DNA of 64,000 bases. Source: JAZDOK01 sp043798715 (lineage in GTDB: Bacteria; Vulcanimicrobiota; JAZDOK01). Below, one piece after another: positions 1 to 8,215 of this stretch. Each line of letters starts with the position of its first letter. Position 1 is the first letter of the stretch. Both the position numbers and the translations under genes were made by a program. The stretch lies in the NCBI GenBank assembly GCA_043798715.1, contig JAZDOK010000100.1:211598-275597 (forward strand), given 5' to 3'. Under the pieces are notes generated by a model. That model worked only from the letters and a program-made list of their open reading frames with translations, did not search any database and was not told the origin of the DNA.

Positions 1-412
1 TATAGGCCATGAGCAGGCAGAAGAGCGTGCCGAAAGTCAGGGCCACCGCCTGGATGACGATCCCCGGATACATGGATTCGAACATCGAGGAAAGACCCCC
101 GAGCAGGAGCCCCTCCAGAAGGGCGTAGATGGGCGCGGTCACCGGGGCCCACTCCTTCTTGAAGATGGTAACCATGGCTACCACGAACCCGCCGATGGCC
201 CCAACAAAAATCCAGGACGAGACGGCCGCGGCGCTATGCCCGGAGTCAATGAAGAGTTTCCAGGTAAAGGAGGCTGTCAGCATTACACAGAGGAGGAGAA
301 GACCCGTCTTGTTGACGGTGCCCTGCAGGGTCATGGCGGTCTCGGAGGCGGCATAGGAGCCGTAACCGGTGAAGGTTCCCGCGTTGAGCGCGGGATTTGA
401 AGTTCTCATCAT
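1..412 (-). CDS. Bax inhibitor-1/YccA family membrane protein (3' end outside window)
   Basis: The minus strand is open from an ATG at 412 to the window edge, giving about 137 N-terminal residues. The protein begins MMRTSNPALN and continues with GTFTGYG and MTLQGTVNKTG, which is the usual opening of the YccA-like branch of the Bax inhibitor-1 family of multi-helix inner-membrane proteins. At least four hydrophobic stretches are visible (around LLLLCVMLTA, SSWIFVGAIGGFVVAMV, LLEGLLLGGL and ALTFGTLFCLL). A GAGGAG ribosome site lies 8 bases before the first ATG. It follows the holin-like gene by 15 bases on the same strand, so the two are probably cotranscribed. The physiological role of the bacterial family is poorly defined (membrane homeostasis or ion leak in studied members). 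Family call from sequence pattern; the C-terminus is not visible. Confidence 0.82.
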   Translation of the reverse strand, partial: MMRTSNPALNAGTFTGYGSYAASETAMTLQGTVNKTGLLLLCVMLTASFTWKLFIDSGHSAAAVSSWIFVGAIGGFVVAMVTIFKKEWAPVTAPIYALLEGLLLGGLSSMFESMYPGIVIQAVALTFGTLFCLLMAY

Positions 413-427
413 GTCTTTATCTCCTCG

Positions 428-772
428 TCAGTCGTGTTTAAGGCACATATTAAGAAAGGCGCTGATGATGCTGAAGGCCAGGGCCGCCCAGAAGGCCTCC
501 CAGAAACTGCTGATGGTGAAACCCGGCACGAAACGGGAGGCCAGTAAGAAGATGAGGCCGTTTATGACGAGAGTGAAAAGTCCCAGCGAGAGGAGATTTA
601 TAGGGAGAGTCAAAAGGACTATGATCGGGCGCAGAAAGGCGTTGAAGAGTCCCAGGACCAGGGCGGCGACGAGGAGCGTCTGCCAGTTGTTCACCTGGAC
701 GTGCGGAAAAATATGGACCACCGCAAAAAGCGCCGCCGCGTTGACAAACCACTTGATCAACAGATATTGCAT
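428..772 (-). CDS. Phage holin family / YvlD-like (DUF360) four-helix membrane protein
   Basis: A 114-residue, very hydrophobic protein with four predicted membrane helices and the pattern LFNAFLRPIIVLLTLPINLLSLGLFTL split over helices 2 and 3 (the NxxLRPI and LPxNxLTLGLF-type motif typical of the mycobacterial 4-TMS holin superfamily IV, PF04020). Despite the name the family is mostly chromosomal and not tied to phage lysis; its role is unknown, with suggested links to envelope stress. The start at 772 has a near-perfect AGGAGGT site about 5 bases upstream. It is first in a two-gene unit with the Bax-inhibitor-like gene. No phage genes are near, so a true holin role is unlikely. Confidence 0.85.
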   Translation of the reverse strand: MQYLLIKWFVNAAALFAVVHIFPHVQVNNWQTLLVAALVLGLFNAFLRPIIVLLTLPINLLSLGLFTLVINGLIFLLASRFVPGFTISSFWEAFWAALAFSIISAFLNMCLKHD

Positions 773-924
773 CTTTTACCTCCTTAATCCGAAGTTTTAC
801 CTTAATACTTCTTTACCTCCCGGAATTCCTCTATCTGCGACTTTTGTAACAGGGGTATGACCCGGAGGGGGATGACAGTGAAATCAACTTTGTATATCTT
901 CCGGAGCTGTTCGTTACGCGGGCC

Positions 925-953
925 TTTACAAGTGAGACAGATGCAGATATAAT
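925..953 (+). promoter_or_regulatory. Sigma-70-type promoter upstream of 987
   Basis: TTTACA (925-930), a 17-base spacer and TATAAT (948-953) form a near-consensus promoter. Transcription would start about 960, some 25 bases before the small gene at 987. It probably serves 987-2047 and possibly the hyp genes, since no other good promoter is apparent before hypF. Confidence 0.65.
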
Positions 954-986
954 AAGGAAAATGCAGATTTTCAAGGAGTTTTAACC

Positions 987-1256
987 ATGGATAAGCTTAG
1001 CAACAGTCTCGGAATCATGAGCACCCATAATGTCATCATAGAAGATTTTCTGTCCACCCGCTTCCCCCGGGGGGAACATTCTCCCAACGGGTTCGACGAA
1101 GACGAATTCATGCGGGTTTCCGAGGAGGCCCGCCGGGGCCGCCTCAGGGAGCTTGAGATTTTCTGCCGGGTTGATTCCGGGCGCGAAAACCTCCTGACCT
1201 ATGTCCGCCGGCAACTGGAGCAGGATCACGGGAAAAAGAAAAGGTGGCTGTTCTGA
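987..1256 (+). CDS. Small hypothetical protein, 89 aa
   Basis: I do not recognise this protein. It is 89 residues, soluble, charged, without signal peptide or helix in the membrane. Arg/Glu-rich segments (EEARRGRLRELEIFC; RRQLEQD) suggest an amphipathic helical C-terminal half ending in the basic KKKRWLF. The start is supported by an AAGGAG site 8 bases upstream and by the consensus promoter at 925-953. A start at MSTHNV (residue 11) is possible but has no comparable ribosome site. It sits 53 bases before the FHA gene on the same strand, which suggests a shared transcript, but no function can be inferred. Confidence 0.6.
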   Translation: MDKLSNSLGIMSTHNVIIEDFLSTRFPRGEHSPNGFDEDEFMRVSEEARRGRLRELEIFCRVDSGRENLLTYVRRQLEQDHGKKKRWLF

Positions 1257-1309
1257 GAAAATTTTATCGCCCGTAAGAGGCGGATTTCCACGAGTGAAGG
1301 AGCGCATGA

Positions 1310-2047
1310 ATGGACAGGCTGGCCTACCTTAAAGAGTCGGCGGACAGAATAATCGAGGAGAAACTGCTGGGCCTTTTTCAGGGCCAGATCAGCGCGACAA
1401 GGCTGGCCCGGGAGATTCTCAAGGAACTGGTCGAGAGAAAAGAGCGGGGCGTCTCTCAAAGTTATGCCCCGAATTATTTCAAGGTCTATCTGCACCCGAA
1501 GGACTATTCACCTATTGTCCAGCTCGGCAAAGAGTTCATCTACGAGCTGGAGCGCTTTCTCAAAAGTGAAGTCGGCGCGCGCAAGTTGAACCTGATGGGA
1601 CCTCTTAAGGTTGCTCTGGAACAGGAAGAGGAACTCAGCCAGGGAATCGTGGTGGTGGAGTGGGATTTTCTTCCCGATGTGTCACGCCGGGAGGAGGATC
1701 TTAATAGCGAGCCCGATTCTGCCGCGGAGTCGCATGACGAGAATTTTCTGGATACCGAGCCGGCCTTCCTGATAGCCGTCGAAGGTTACGGACAGGGCAA
1801 TGTCTACCGGCTTGAAAAAAAAGAGAATCTCATGGGCCAGGATGCGGCCTGCGATATTCTGCTGAAATCCGCCCTTGTCGCCCCCAGGCACGCCCGAATC
1901 CGCAGAGTGGGGAGAGATTACGTGGTGGAAGACCTTGGCAGCCCCTCCGGCGTCTATATAAACCTGCGCCGGGTCAAGGAGAAAAAACTACAGGAAGGCG
2001 ATATGCTCGCCGTCGGAAGCTCCGTCCTCAAGTTCCATCTTTCATAA
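1310..2047 (+). CDS. DUF3662-FHA domain protein (FhaA-like)
   Basis: A 245-residue cytoplasmic protein. Residues about 1-115 match the DUF3662 (FhaA N-terminal) domain, beginning MDRLAYLKESADRIIEEK with the LFQGQISATRLAREI motif. An acidic linker (about 120-145) leads to a C-terminal forkhead-associated domain (about 150-245). FHA domains normally bind phosphothreonine through a GR and an S-x-x-H motif. Here the first reads MGQD, so Gln replaces the Arg, and the second reads APRH, with Ser missing; DLGSPSGVYIN keeps the later Gly/Asn positions. Classical phosphopeptide binding is therefore doubtful. This architecture is best known from actinobacterial Ser/Thr-kinase and cell-wall loci. The neighbours here are unrelated (hyp genes), and no kinase is visible. 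Start chosen for a GGAG site just upstream. Confidence 0.8.
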   Translation: MDRLAYLKESADRIIEEKLLGLFQGQISATRLAREILKELVERKERGVSQSYAPNYFKVYLHPKDYSPIVQLGKEFIYELERFLKSEVGARKLNLMGPLKVALEQEEELSQGIVVVEWDFLPDVSRREEDLNSEPDSAAESHDENFLDTEPAFLIAVEGYGQGNVYRLEKKENLMGQDAACDILLKSALVAPRHARIRRVGRDYVVEDLGSPSGVYINLRRVKEKKLQEGDMLAVGSSVLKFHLS

Positions 2048-2089
2048 ATAATCCACGATCTGTGGTTCCCTTTTTCAAGGCAGGTTTTT

Positions 2090-4459
2090 GTGATAATCGA
2101 GTCAGGGAAAAATCAAACCAGGCTCAGGCTCAGAATCCGCGGAGTAGTTCAGGGAGTGGGCTTCAGGCCCTTCATCTATGGACTGGCCGGGCATCATCGC
2201 CTGCGGGGCTTTGTTTTAAATGACGCCGAGGGCGTTCTGCTGGAGGTGGAAGGCCCGCAGGAACAGGTGAGAGCTTTCCTGGAGGAACTCCCCCGACAGG
2301 CTCCGCTGCAGTCCGTCATCAGTCAAATGGAGCCTGATTGGCTCTCCCCGGCCGGATATGGGACCTTTGAGATCCGCGAAAGCGTGAGGGGTGCCTCCCA
2401 TTCGACCCTGGTCTCTTATGACATCGCCGTCTGCGCCGACTGCCTGAGCGAGATGCGCGACCCGACCGACCGCCGTTACGGCTATCCCTTCATCAACTGC
2501 ACTAACTGTGGCCCCCGCTTTACGATTATAAAGGACATCCCCTACGATCGGAACAAGACCACGATGTCCCTCTTTCCCATGTGCCCCGACTGCCGGGAGG
2601 AGTACGAGGATCCGCGCTCCCGGCGTTTCCACGCCCAACCCAACGCCTGCTTTGCCTGCGGCCCCTCTCTTACTCTGATGGATAACCGCGGAAATCTGGT
2701 TGCTGGAAGCGGGCTGATGAGCGGGCCGGCCGGGGGAAAGGACGTCTCTGAGAAAAAAGAGCTGAACAGGGAGGCCATCGCCCGGACGGCCCTGCTTCTC
2801 GGGGAGGGAAAGATCGTAGCCATCAAGGGCCTGGGCGGCTTTCACCTGGCCTGCGACGCCGAAAATCAAGAGGCGGTCTTCGCCCTGCGGAGGAGAAAAG
2901 TGCGCGAGGGCAAACCCTTCGCCCTCATGGCGCCGGACATCCGGTGGATAAAAAATATCTGCCGGGTCAGCTCCCTTGAAGAGAATCTCCTTGAATCCGC
3001 CAGGCGGCCCATCGTACTTCTCAGAAAAAAAACTCCCTCCACCGTCGCCCCCGAGGCCGCACCCTCCCAGAAATTTCTGGGAGTCATGCTGCCCTATACG
3101 CCGCTGCATTATCTCCTTATGGAATCCGCCGGCAAAATCCTGATCATGACCAGCGGCAATCTAAGCGACGAGCCCATCGCCTGGGAAAACGCGGAAGCGC
3201 TCGAACGCCTGAGTGCCATCGCCGATTATTTTCTCCTGCACAACCGGGATATCCACATCCGCTGCGACGACTCGGTCACCAGAATCTTTTCCGGAGCGGA
3301 ACTTCCCCTCAGGCGCTCCCGCGGCTATGTCCCCTTCCCGGTTGAATTTCCTGGAGGTTTTAAGAAGCCCCTCTTGGCCTGCGGGGGTGAACTGAAGAAC
3401 ACTTTCTGCTTGGGGCGGGCGGGCTTTGCCTTCGTGGGACACCACATCGGGGACCTGGAGAACGCCGAGACGCTTCTTTCTTTTGAGGAGGGGGTCGCCC
3501 ACTTTCAGAGGCTCTTCTCCATACGACCAGAAGTCGTGGCCCATGATCTCCACCCCGAGTACCTTTCCACCAAGTATGCCCTGGCCGTAGGCTCCGGGAA
3601 AAAGATCGGGGTGCAACACCACCACGCCCACATCGCCTCCGTTATGGCCGAGCACGGCCTGGACGGGCTCCGGGATAAGGTCCTCGGGGTCGCCCTCGAC
3701 GGGGCCGGCCTCGGGGAGGATGGAACGCTCTGGGGAGGGGAGTTCCTGCTGGCGGACTTTATGGGCTATGAGCGGGTGGCTCACTTTCAATCTTTCCGCC
3801 TCCTTGGAGGGGAAAAAGCCGTGCGGGAGCCCTGGCGGATGGCCCTCTCCTGCCTGTACGCGGTTTACGGCGAAGACCTCTGGAATCTTAAAATTCCCTT
3901 CCTGGCCCGCCTTAAGGATCGGGCTCTTCCCCACTGGCCGCTTTTGCGGAAGATGCTGGATGAGGGCCTGGGAAGCCCCTGGGCCTGCGGGACGGGACGT
4001 CTTTTCGACGCGGTTTCGGCGCTGCTTGGAATCTGCGAGGAGGCGCGCTACGAGGGGGAAGGCGCCGTCGGCCTGGAGATGGCCTGCGGGAAACCGCACG
4101 GCAGGCTCTATCCGCTTGAATTCGAGGGCTCCGGCCCGTATTTGATCCGGGTGGAGGAATTAATCGGAGCGGTCGTGAAAGATATCGCGACGGGGAGACC
4201 TGTTTCGGAAATTTCTTCCAATTTTCACCGGGCGCTGGCGGCGGGGAGCGCCCGGATGCTGGTTCTTCTCCGGAAGGAGAGCGGAATTCGCCGGGTGGTT
4301 CTGGGCGGAGGGGTTTTTCAGAACACTACCCTTCTTTCCCTCCTGCTCCGGCGTCTTGAGAAAGAAGACTTTGAGGTTCTTCTCCCCCGCCTTCTCCCAC
4401 CCAATGACGGCGGCCTCTCCCTGGGGCAGGCGGCCGTGGCGAATGCGAGGTGTTCCTGA
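2090..4459 (+). CDS. hypF: HypF carbamoyltransferase, [NiFe]-hydrogenase maturation
   Basis: HypF converts carbamoyl phosphate to carbamoyl-adenylate and passes the carbamoyl group to the C-terminal cysteine of HypE, the first step in making the CN ligands of [NiFe]-hydrogenases. The 789 residues show the full domain order: acylphosphatase (about 10-98, RGVVQGVGFRPFIY), two zinc-finger motifs (CADC...CTNC, CPDC...CFAC, about 115-195), a YrdC-like domain (KGLGGFHLACDA, KVREGKPFALM), and a Kae1-like carbamoyltransferase domain (VQHHHAHIAS, LDGAGLGEDGTLWGGEF). The length is normal for the family. It starts with GTG behind an AGGCAGG-like site. Its stop overlaps the hypC start by one base, so hypF-C-D-E are translationally coupled. 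Confidence 0.97.
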   Translation: MIIESGKNQTRLRLRIRGVVQGVGFRPFIYGLAGHHRLRGFVLNDAEGVLLEVEGPQEQVRAFLEELPRQAPLQSVISQMEPDWLSPAGYGTFEIRESVRGASHSTLVSYDIAVCADCLSEMRDPTDRRYGYPFINCTNCGPRFTIIKDIPYDRNKTTMSLFPMCPDCREEYEDPRSRRFHAQPNACFACGPSLTLMDNRGNLVAGSGLMSGPAGGKDVSEKKELNREAIARTALLLGEGKIVAIKGLGGFHLACDAENQEAVFALRRRKVREGKPFALMAPDIRWIKNICRVSSLEENLLESARRPIVLLRKKTPSTVAPEAAPSQKFLGVMLPYTPLHYLLMESAGKILIMTSGNLSDEPIAWENAEALERLSAIADYFLLHNRDIHIRCDDSVTRIFSGAELPLRRSRGYVPFPVEFPGGFKKPLLACGGELKNTFCLGRAGFAFVGHHIGDLENAETLLSFEEGVAHFQRLFSIRPEVVAHDLHPEYLSTKYALAVGSGKKIGVQHHHAHIASVMAEHGLDGLRDKVLGVALDGAGLGEDGTLWGGEFLLADFMGYERVAHFQSFRLLGGEKAVREPWRMALSCLYAVYGEDLWNLKIPFLARLKDRALPHWPLLRKMLDEGLGSPWACGTGRLFDAVSALLGICEEARYEGEGAVGLEMACGKPHGRLYPLEFEGSGPYLIRVEELIGAVVKDIATGRPVSEISSNFHRALAAGSARMLVLLRKESGIRRVVLGGGVFQNTTLLSLLLRRLEKEDFEVLLPRLLPPNDGGLSLGQAAVANARCS

Positions 4460-4680
4460 TGTGTCTGGCGATTCCGGTCCGGGTTCTCTCCATCGAGGAG
4501 AACGCGGCTCTCATAGAATTCGGGGGCGTGCGGCGCCCGGTGGATCTTCGGCTCCTGGAGAATGTTCAGGTGGGGGACTATGTGCTGGTCCACGCGGGCT
4601 TTGCCATCCAGCGGCTCGACGAGGAAGAAGCCAGGAAAACCCTTGAACTTTTTAGAGAGATTTCAGGCGAACGGCCATGA
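4459..4680 (+). CDS. hypC: HypC/HybG hydrogenase assembly chaperone
   Basis: HypC binds HypD through its N-terminal cysteine, carries the Fe(CN)2CO unit and delivers it to the hydrogenase large subunit. The protein is 73 residues. It starts at the ATG at 4459 so that it begins MCLAIPV, because Cys2 after removal of Met is essential in this family; an in-frame GTG nine bases earlier would bury that cysteine. The conserved VHAGFAI motif is present near residue 53. The start overlaps the hypF stop (TGATG) and the stop overlaps the hypD start (ATGA), so expression is coupled. Confidence 0.96.
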   Translation: MCLAIPVRVLSIEENAALIEFGGVRRPVDLRLLENVQVGDYVLVHAGFAIQRLDEEEARKTLELFREISGERP

Positions 4681-5768
4681 AATACCGGGATGAGTTTCAT
4701 GACGGCGCTCTCTGCAAGGAGCTTTCCGGGCGAATCATAAAGCTGGCCGGTAATCGGCCGCTCACCTTCATGGAGGTCTGCGGGACGCACACCGTCTCCA
4801 TTCACCGCTTCGGCATCAGAAGCCTGCTCCCCGGGACGGTCCGGCTCCTTTCCGGCCCCGGCTGCCCCGTCTGCGTCACTTCCGCCTCAGACATCGATCG
4901 GGCCATTGCACTGGTAACACTCCCCGACGTGATTGTGGCCACTTTCGGCGACCTTTTCCGGGTGCCCGGCACCTTCTCCAGCCTGGCCGCCGAGAGGGCT
5001 TCCGGCAGGGATGTCCGCCTTCTCTACTCGCCCCTGGAGGCGCTCCAGACAGCCCGGGAGAATCCCGGAAAGACGGTTGTTTTGATCGGGGTAGGCTTTG
5101 AGACGACGACCCCTATCCTGGCCGCCACTGTCCTTGAGGCCAGAAAACTCAAACTTGAAAATTTTACATTGATGTGCGCCATGAAGACCATCCCCGAGGC
5201 GCTTGAGACCATCATCCGGACGCCGGAACTTAAAGTGGACGGCTTTCTTCTGCCCGGGCACCTCTCGGCGGTCACGGGAACGGCCATCTACGATTTCATC
5301 CCCGAACGCTACCGCCTGGCCTGCGCCGTGACCGGCTTTGAGCCGCTCGACATCCTCATGGGCGTCCATTCGCTGGTCAGTCAGGTCGTTGAAGGGAAGT
5401 GCCTGATCGAAAATGCCTACGGCCGGGCGGTTCCGGCGGAGGGCAACCCAAAAGCGGTTAAAGTCATGCAGGAGGTATTTGAGCCTTGCGACGCCGCCTG
5501 GCGCGGGATCGGCCTCATCCCCCGAAGCGGCCTCCGCCTTAGGCCTGAATTTGCGGACATGGATGCCCTGAGGCGTTTTCCGCTTGAGCTTCCTCCGGCC
5601 AAAGAGCATCCCGCCTGCCTCTGCGGGCAAATACTGCGGGGGCTTAAAAGCCCGGAGGATTGTCCCCTCTTCGGGCGGGAGTGCCTCCCTGAAAATCCGG
5701 TGGGCGCCTGCATGGTCTCTTCCGAGGGCACCTGCGCCGCCCATTTCCGTTATGGAGGCCGGGGATGA
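4677..5768 (+). CDS. hypD: HypD Fe-cofactor assembly scaffold
   Basis: HypD carries a [4Fe-4S] cluster and, with HypC, holds the iron on which CN and CO ligands are assembled. The 363 residues contain the family motifs: CGTHTVSIHRFGIR (about 31-44), GPGCPVCVT (about 60-68), FETTTP (about 140), the LPGHLSAVTG segment and the C-terminal cysteine set (CLCGQILRG, CPLFGRECLPENPVGACMVSSEGTC) that binds the cluster. Length matches family norms (about 360-380). It overlaps hypC by four bases and hypE by four bases. All catalytic and cluster cysteines that I can identify are intact, so the protein should be active. Confidence 0.97.
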   Translation: MKYRDEFHDGALCKELSGRIIKLAGNRPLTFMEVCGTHTVSIHRFGIRSLLPGTVRLLSGPGCPVCVTSASDIDRAIALVTLPDVIVATFGDLFRVPGTFSSLAAERASGRDVRLLYSPLEALQTARENPGKTVVLIGVGFETTTPILAATVLEARKLKLENFTLMCAMKTIPEALETIIRTPELKVDGFLLPGHLSAVTGTAIYDFIPERYRLACAVTGFEPLDILMGVHSLVSQVVEGKCLIENAYGRAVPAEGNPKAVKVMQEVFEPCDAAWRGIGLIPRSGLRLRPEFADMDALRRFPLELPPAKEHPACLCGQILRGLKSPEDCPLFGRECLPENPVGACMVSSEGTCAAHFRYGGRG

Positions 5769-6775
5769 CAAACGAAAAAATTCTGCTGGGGCACGGGAGC
5801 GGAGGACGGATGACCGGCCGCCTTATTCGCGAGCACATATTAAGGCATCTTGGAAATCCTCTTCTTGATCTTCTGGATGATGCGGCCCTGGTGGACCTTT
5901 CGGGCTGCAAGGCGGCCTTCACGACCGACTCCTACGTCGTGCGCCCCCTCTTCTTTCCCGGCGGAAACATCGGGAAACTTTCCGTCTGCGGCACCGTAAA
6001 CGATCTGGCGGTCATGGGCGCCACCCCGCGCGCGCTCTCCCTGGGCCTCATCATCGAGGAGGGATTTGCGATGGAAGACCTGGAGCTGATTTTAGCCTCC
6101 ATCCGGTCGACTGCGGATGAGGCGGAGGTGACGGTCGTCACCGGGGACACCAAGGTGGTCGAGAGGGGCGCCGCCGACGGCCTTTTTATATGCACCGCCG
6201 GCATTGGTACTTTTGAGGAGGGAGCGGATCTCTCCGGGAAAAAAATAGAGGAGGGCGACGTGCTCCTGCTGAGCGGAACCATCGGGGATCACGGCGTCGC
6301 CATCTTTTCCGCCAGGGAGGAGATGCATCTTTCCTCCTCGCTTACGAGCGATTGCACTCCATTAAATCACCTGATTCTTTCGGTTCTTTCGAAAACGGAC
6401 GGGGTCAAGTTCATGCGGGACCCGACCCGGGGCGGCCTGGCGGCGGTCTTAAACGAGATCGCCGCGGACACCGGCCTGGGCGTCATCATTGAAGAAAACG
6501 CGATTCCCATCCGTGAGGAGGTCCGGGCGATCTGCGATCTGGTGGGCTTTGACCCTCTGCACCTGGCCAACGAGGGGAAGGTGCTCCTGGTGGTCTCGCC
6601 GGATGAGGCGGGAACCGCCCTCGCGGCCCTTCGGCTGCATTCCCTCGGAGCGCAGGCCTCCCTCATCGGGCGCCTCACCGCAACATCCCCGGGGAAAGTC
6701 ATCCTCAAGACTTCCGTTGGTGGCAGGCGCATCGTGGATCTTCCAGAATCAGACCCCCTCCCCCGCATCTGCTAG
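5765..6775 (+). CDS. hypE: HypE carbamoyl dehydratase
   Basis: HypE accepts the carbamoyl group from HypF on its C-terminal cysteine and dehydrates it with ATP to thiocyanate, the source of the hydrogenase cyanide ligands. The 336-residue protein has the AIRS-like architecture: GHGSGGRMTGRLI at the N-terminus, DDAALVDL, the ATP-binding TTDSYVV and VTGDTKVVERG motifs, MRDPTRGGLAAVLNEIA, and ends PRIC with the catalytic terminal Cys in place. It closes a hypFCDE unit. Neither hypA nor hypB (nickel insertion) nor any hydrogenase structural gene lies in the window, so the client enzyme and nickel proteins must be elsewhere. Confidence 0.97.
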   Translation: MTNEKILLGHGSGGRMTGRLIREHILRHLGNPLLDLLDDAALVDLSGCKAAFTTDSYVVRPLFFPGGNIGKLSVCGTVNDLAVMGATPRALSLGLIIEEGFAMEDLELILASIRSTADEAEVTVVTGDTKVVERGAADGLFICTAGIGTFEEGADLSGKKIEEGDVLLLSGTIGDHGVAIFSAREEMHLSSSLTSDCTPLNHLILSVLSKTDGVKFMRDPTRGGLAAVLNEIAADTGLGVIIEENAIPIREEVRAICDLVGFDPLHLANEGKVLLVVSPDEAGTALAALRLHSLGAQASLIGRLTATSPGKVILKTSVGGRRIVDLPESDPLPRIC

Positions 6776-6842
6776 CCCAAAAAGCTCGCCGGACTCTTCG
6801 CTCGCCGCATAATGAAATACTCTGCTTTGATTATGCCGGTTC

Positions 6843-6875
6843 TTGAAATATTATTACATATATGTTATCATATAT
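6843..6875 (+). promoter_or_regulatory. vapBC promoter with overlapping dyad
   Basis: TTGAAA (6843-6848), 17 bases, then TATCAT (6866-6871). The AT-rich dyad ATATATG/CATATAT (6858-6864 and 6869-6875) overlaps the -10 box. Ribbon-helix-helix antitoxins typically repress their own operon through such dyads, so this is the likely operator. The antitoxin start follows at 6890 behind a TGAGGA site. Confidence 0.55.
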
Positions 6876-6889
6876 TTGGGTGAGGAAAG

Positions 6890-7129
6890 ATGTTAAGAAC
6901 CACGATTCTTGCAGACGAGGAGATCCTGCTCCGGCTGAGGCTTCTCGCCAAGAGGCAGAAGAAGACCCTTTCGGAAGTTATCCGCAAGGCCCTTGATACC
7001 TATCTTGAGCAAAAGACAGGGCGGAAAAAACTCTCTTTTCTCGGGGCCGGGCACAGCGGCAAAAAGAATGTTTCGGCAGCGGCGGAAGAAATCATCAATA
7101 AAAATCTTCACACCGACGAGGGTTTATAA
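6890..7129 (+). CDS. Ribbon-helix-helix antitoxin (VapB-like)
   Basis: A 79-residue protein whose first 45 residues have the ribbon-helix-helix pattern: a short beta strand (RTTILADEE), helix (LLRLRLLAKRQKK) and the TLSEVIRKALDTYL helix typical of CopG/VapB-type DNA-binding antitoxins. The basic, Gly/Ser-containing C-terminus would wrap and neutralise the partner toxin. Its TAA stop overlaps the ATG of the PIN gene by one base, so the two are co-translated. Predicted to repress the promoter at 6843-6871 with its toxin. Family assignment is by pattern; the exact antitoxin class is uncertain. Confidence 0.8.
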   Translation: MLRTTILADEEILLRLRLLAKRQKKTLSEVIRKALDTYLEQKTGRKKLSFLGAGHSGKKNVSAAAEEIINKNLHTDEGL

Positions 7130-7542
7130 TGCCGATTCTGGCGGACACCGGGCCTCTATATGCCCTGGCCGATATTTCAGACGCCCATCACAAAGCCGCA
7201 CGCGCTGTCTGGGAGCGTGAAGAAGAAATTTTCATCGTGCCGGTCACTATTTTGCCGGAAGTCTGTTATCTGCTAACCAAGTACCTCGGAGCGAAAGCCG
7301 AACTCCGCTTTCTGGGGTCTCTCGCCGGCGGGGAAATGAAATTAGAGTCCCTGACCGAGGAGGACCTCGAAAGAAGCATGGAAATCCTTGAAAAATACAG
7401 GGATGCCGACTTCGGTTTTGTGGATGCCAGTCTCATGGCCATATCAGAAAGGCTCAAGATTAAAAAAGTTTTCACCCTGGACAAAAAGCATTTCAGAACC
7501 TATAAGCCCTCCCACTGCGCCTCCCTGACCCTTCTTCCCTGA
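7129..7542 (+). CDS. PIN-domain ribonuclease toxin (VapC-like)
   Basis: A 137-residue PIN domain protein, the toxin half of a type II toxin-antitoxin pair. PIN toxins are Mg-dependent RNases, often cutting tRNA or rRNA. The acidic active-site set is visible: Asp6 in ILADTGPLYAL, Glu in ILPEVCYLL (about residue 44), and the Asp pair in YRDADFGFVDASLMA (about 93-102). The C-terminal KKVFTLDKKHF strand is typical. It belongs to the subgroup with an AHHxxA-like HHKAARAVW helix. Coupled to the antitoxin by a one-base overlap. All acidic residues appear intact, so it is probably functional. Confidence 0.85.
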   Translation: MPILADTGPLYALADISDAHHKAARAVWEREEEIFIVPVTILPEVCYLLTKYLGAKAELRFLGSLAGGEMKLESLTEEDLERSMEILEKYRDADFGFVDASLMAISERLKIKKVFTLDKKHFRTYKPSHCASLTLLP

Positions 7543-7606
7543 AAACGGCAGGGTCATGAAGGGATCCTGGGGCCTGATGCTTAACTTTTCGCCTGGAGGA
7601 ATTAGC

Positions 7607-8164
7607 ATGAGCGGGAACATGGAGCATCTATTTTTCCAGGACAGGATTGGAATTCTAAAGTGCGACATCACCCGGGTGGCGGCTGATGCGATCGTGAACG
7701 CCGCCAATCAAAGCCTGCTGGGCGGCGGAGGGGTGGACGGCGCCATCCACCGGGCGGCCGGACCGCAACTCCTCCTTGAGTGCCTGAAGCTTGGCGGCTG
7801 TCATACCGGCGATGCGAAAATAACGAAGGGTTACAGGCTTCCGGCCGGCCATGTCATCCATACGGTCGGGCCCGTCTGGCACGGGGGGACCAAGGACGAG
7901 GCGAGCCTTCTTTCCTCCTGCTACCAAAGGTGCCTGGAGATCGCGCGGGAGCATCGTCTGAACAGCATCGCCTTCCCCTCCATTTCAACGGGGGTTTACA
8001 GGTATCCCAAGGAGGATGCCTGCGGGATTGCCCTCAACACAACGCTGGAATTTGTAAAAGAAAACACCGTCCCCGAACGCATTTTATTTGTGCTCTTTTC
8101 AGAAGGGGACTTCGAGATCTACCTGAAACGCCTGGAGATCCTTGAATCCCCCAGTTCCCATTGA
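7607..8164 (+). CDS. Macrodomain protein (ADP-ribose / O-acetyl-ADP-ribose hydrolase type)
   Basis: A 185-residue macrodomain. Members of the YmdB/MacroD branch deacetylate O-acetyl-ADP-ribose and remove mono-ADP-ribose from proteins. Signature segments are ITRVAADAIVNAANQSLLGGGGVDGAIHRAAG (read in parts: VNAANQSLLGGGGVDGAIH is the ribose-binding loop), GDAKITKGYRLPAGHVIHTVGP, and the phosphate loop SIAFPSISTGVYRYP. The start at 7607 is preferred over an upstream ATG at 7556, because a GGAGGA site lies 6 bases before it and the fold starts just after. It lies downstream of vapBC but 65 bases away. Convergent with the CPBP gene. Confidence 0.92.
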   Translation: MSGNMEHLFFQDRIGILKCDITRVAADAIVNAANQSLLGGGGVDGAIHRAAGPQLLLECLKLGGCHTGDAKITKGYRLPAGHVIHTVGPVWHGGTKDEASLLSSCYQRCLEIAREHRLNSIAFPSISTGVYRYPKEDACGIALNTTLEFVKENTVPERILFVLFSEGDFEIYLKRLEILESPSSH

Positions 8165-8215
8165 TTCCGAAGAGAGGTAAATAATACTCGGGTTTCAGAA
8201 TTTTGGGATGCGGCC

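Noticed and set aside
428..772. Phage remnant suggested by a holin-family name
   Set aside because: The family is mostly chromosomal, and no other phage gene is nearby.
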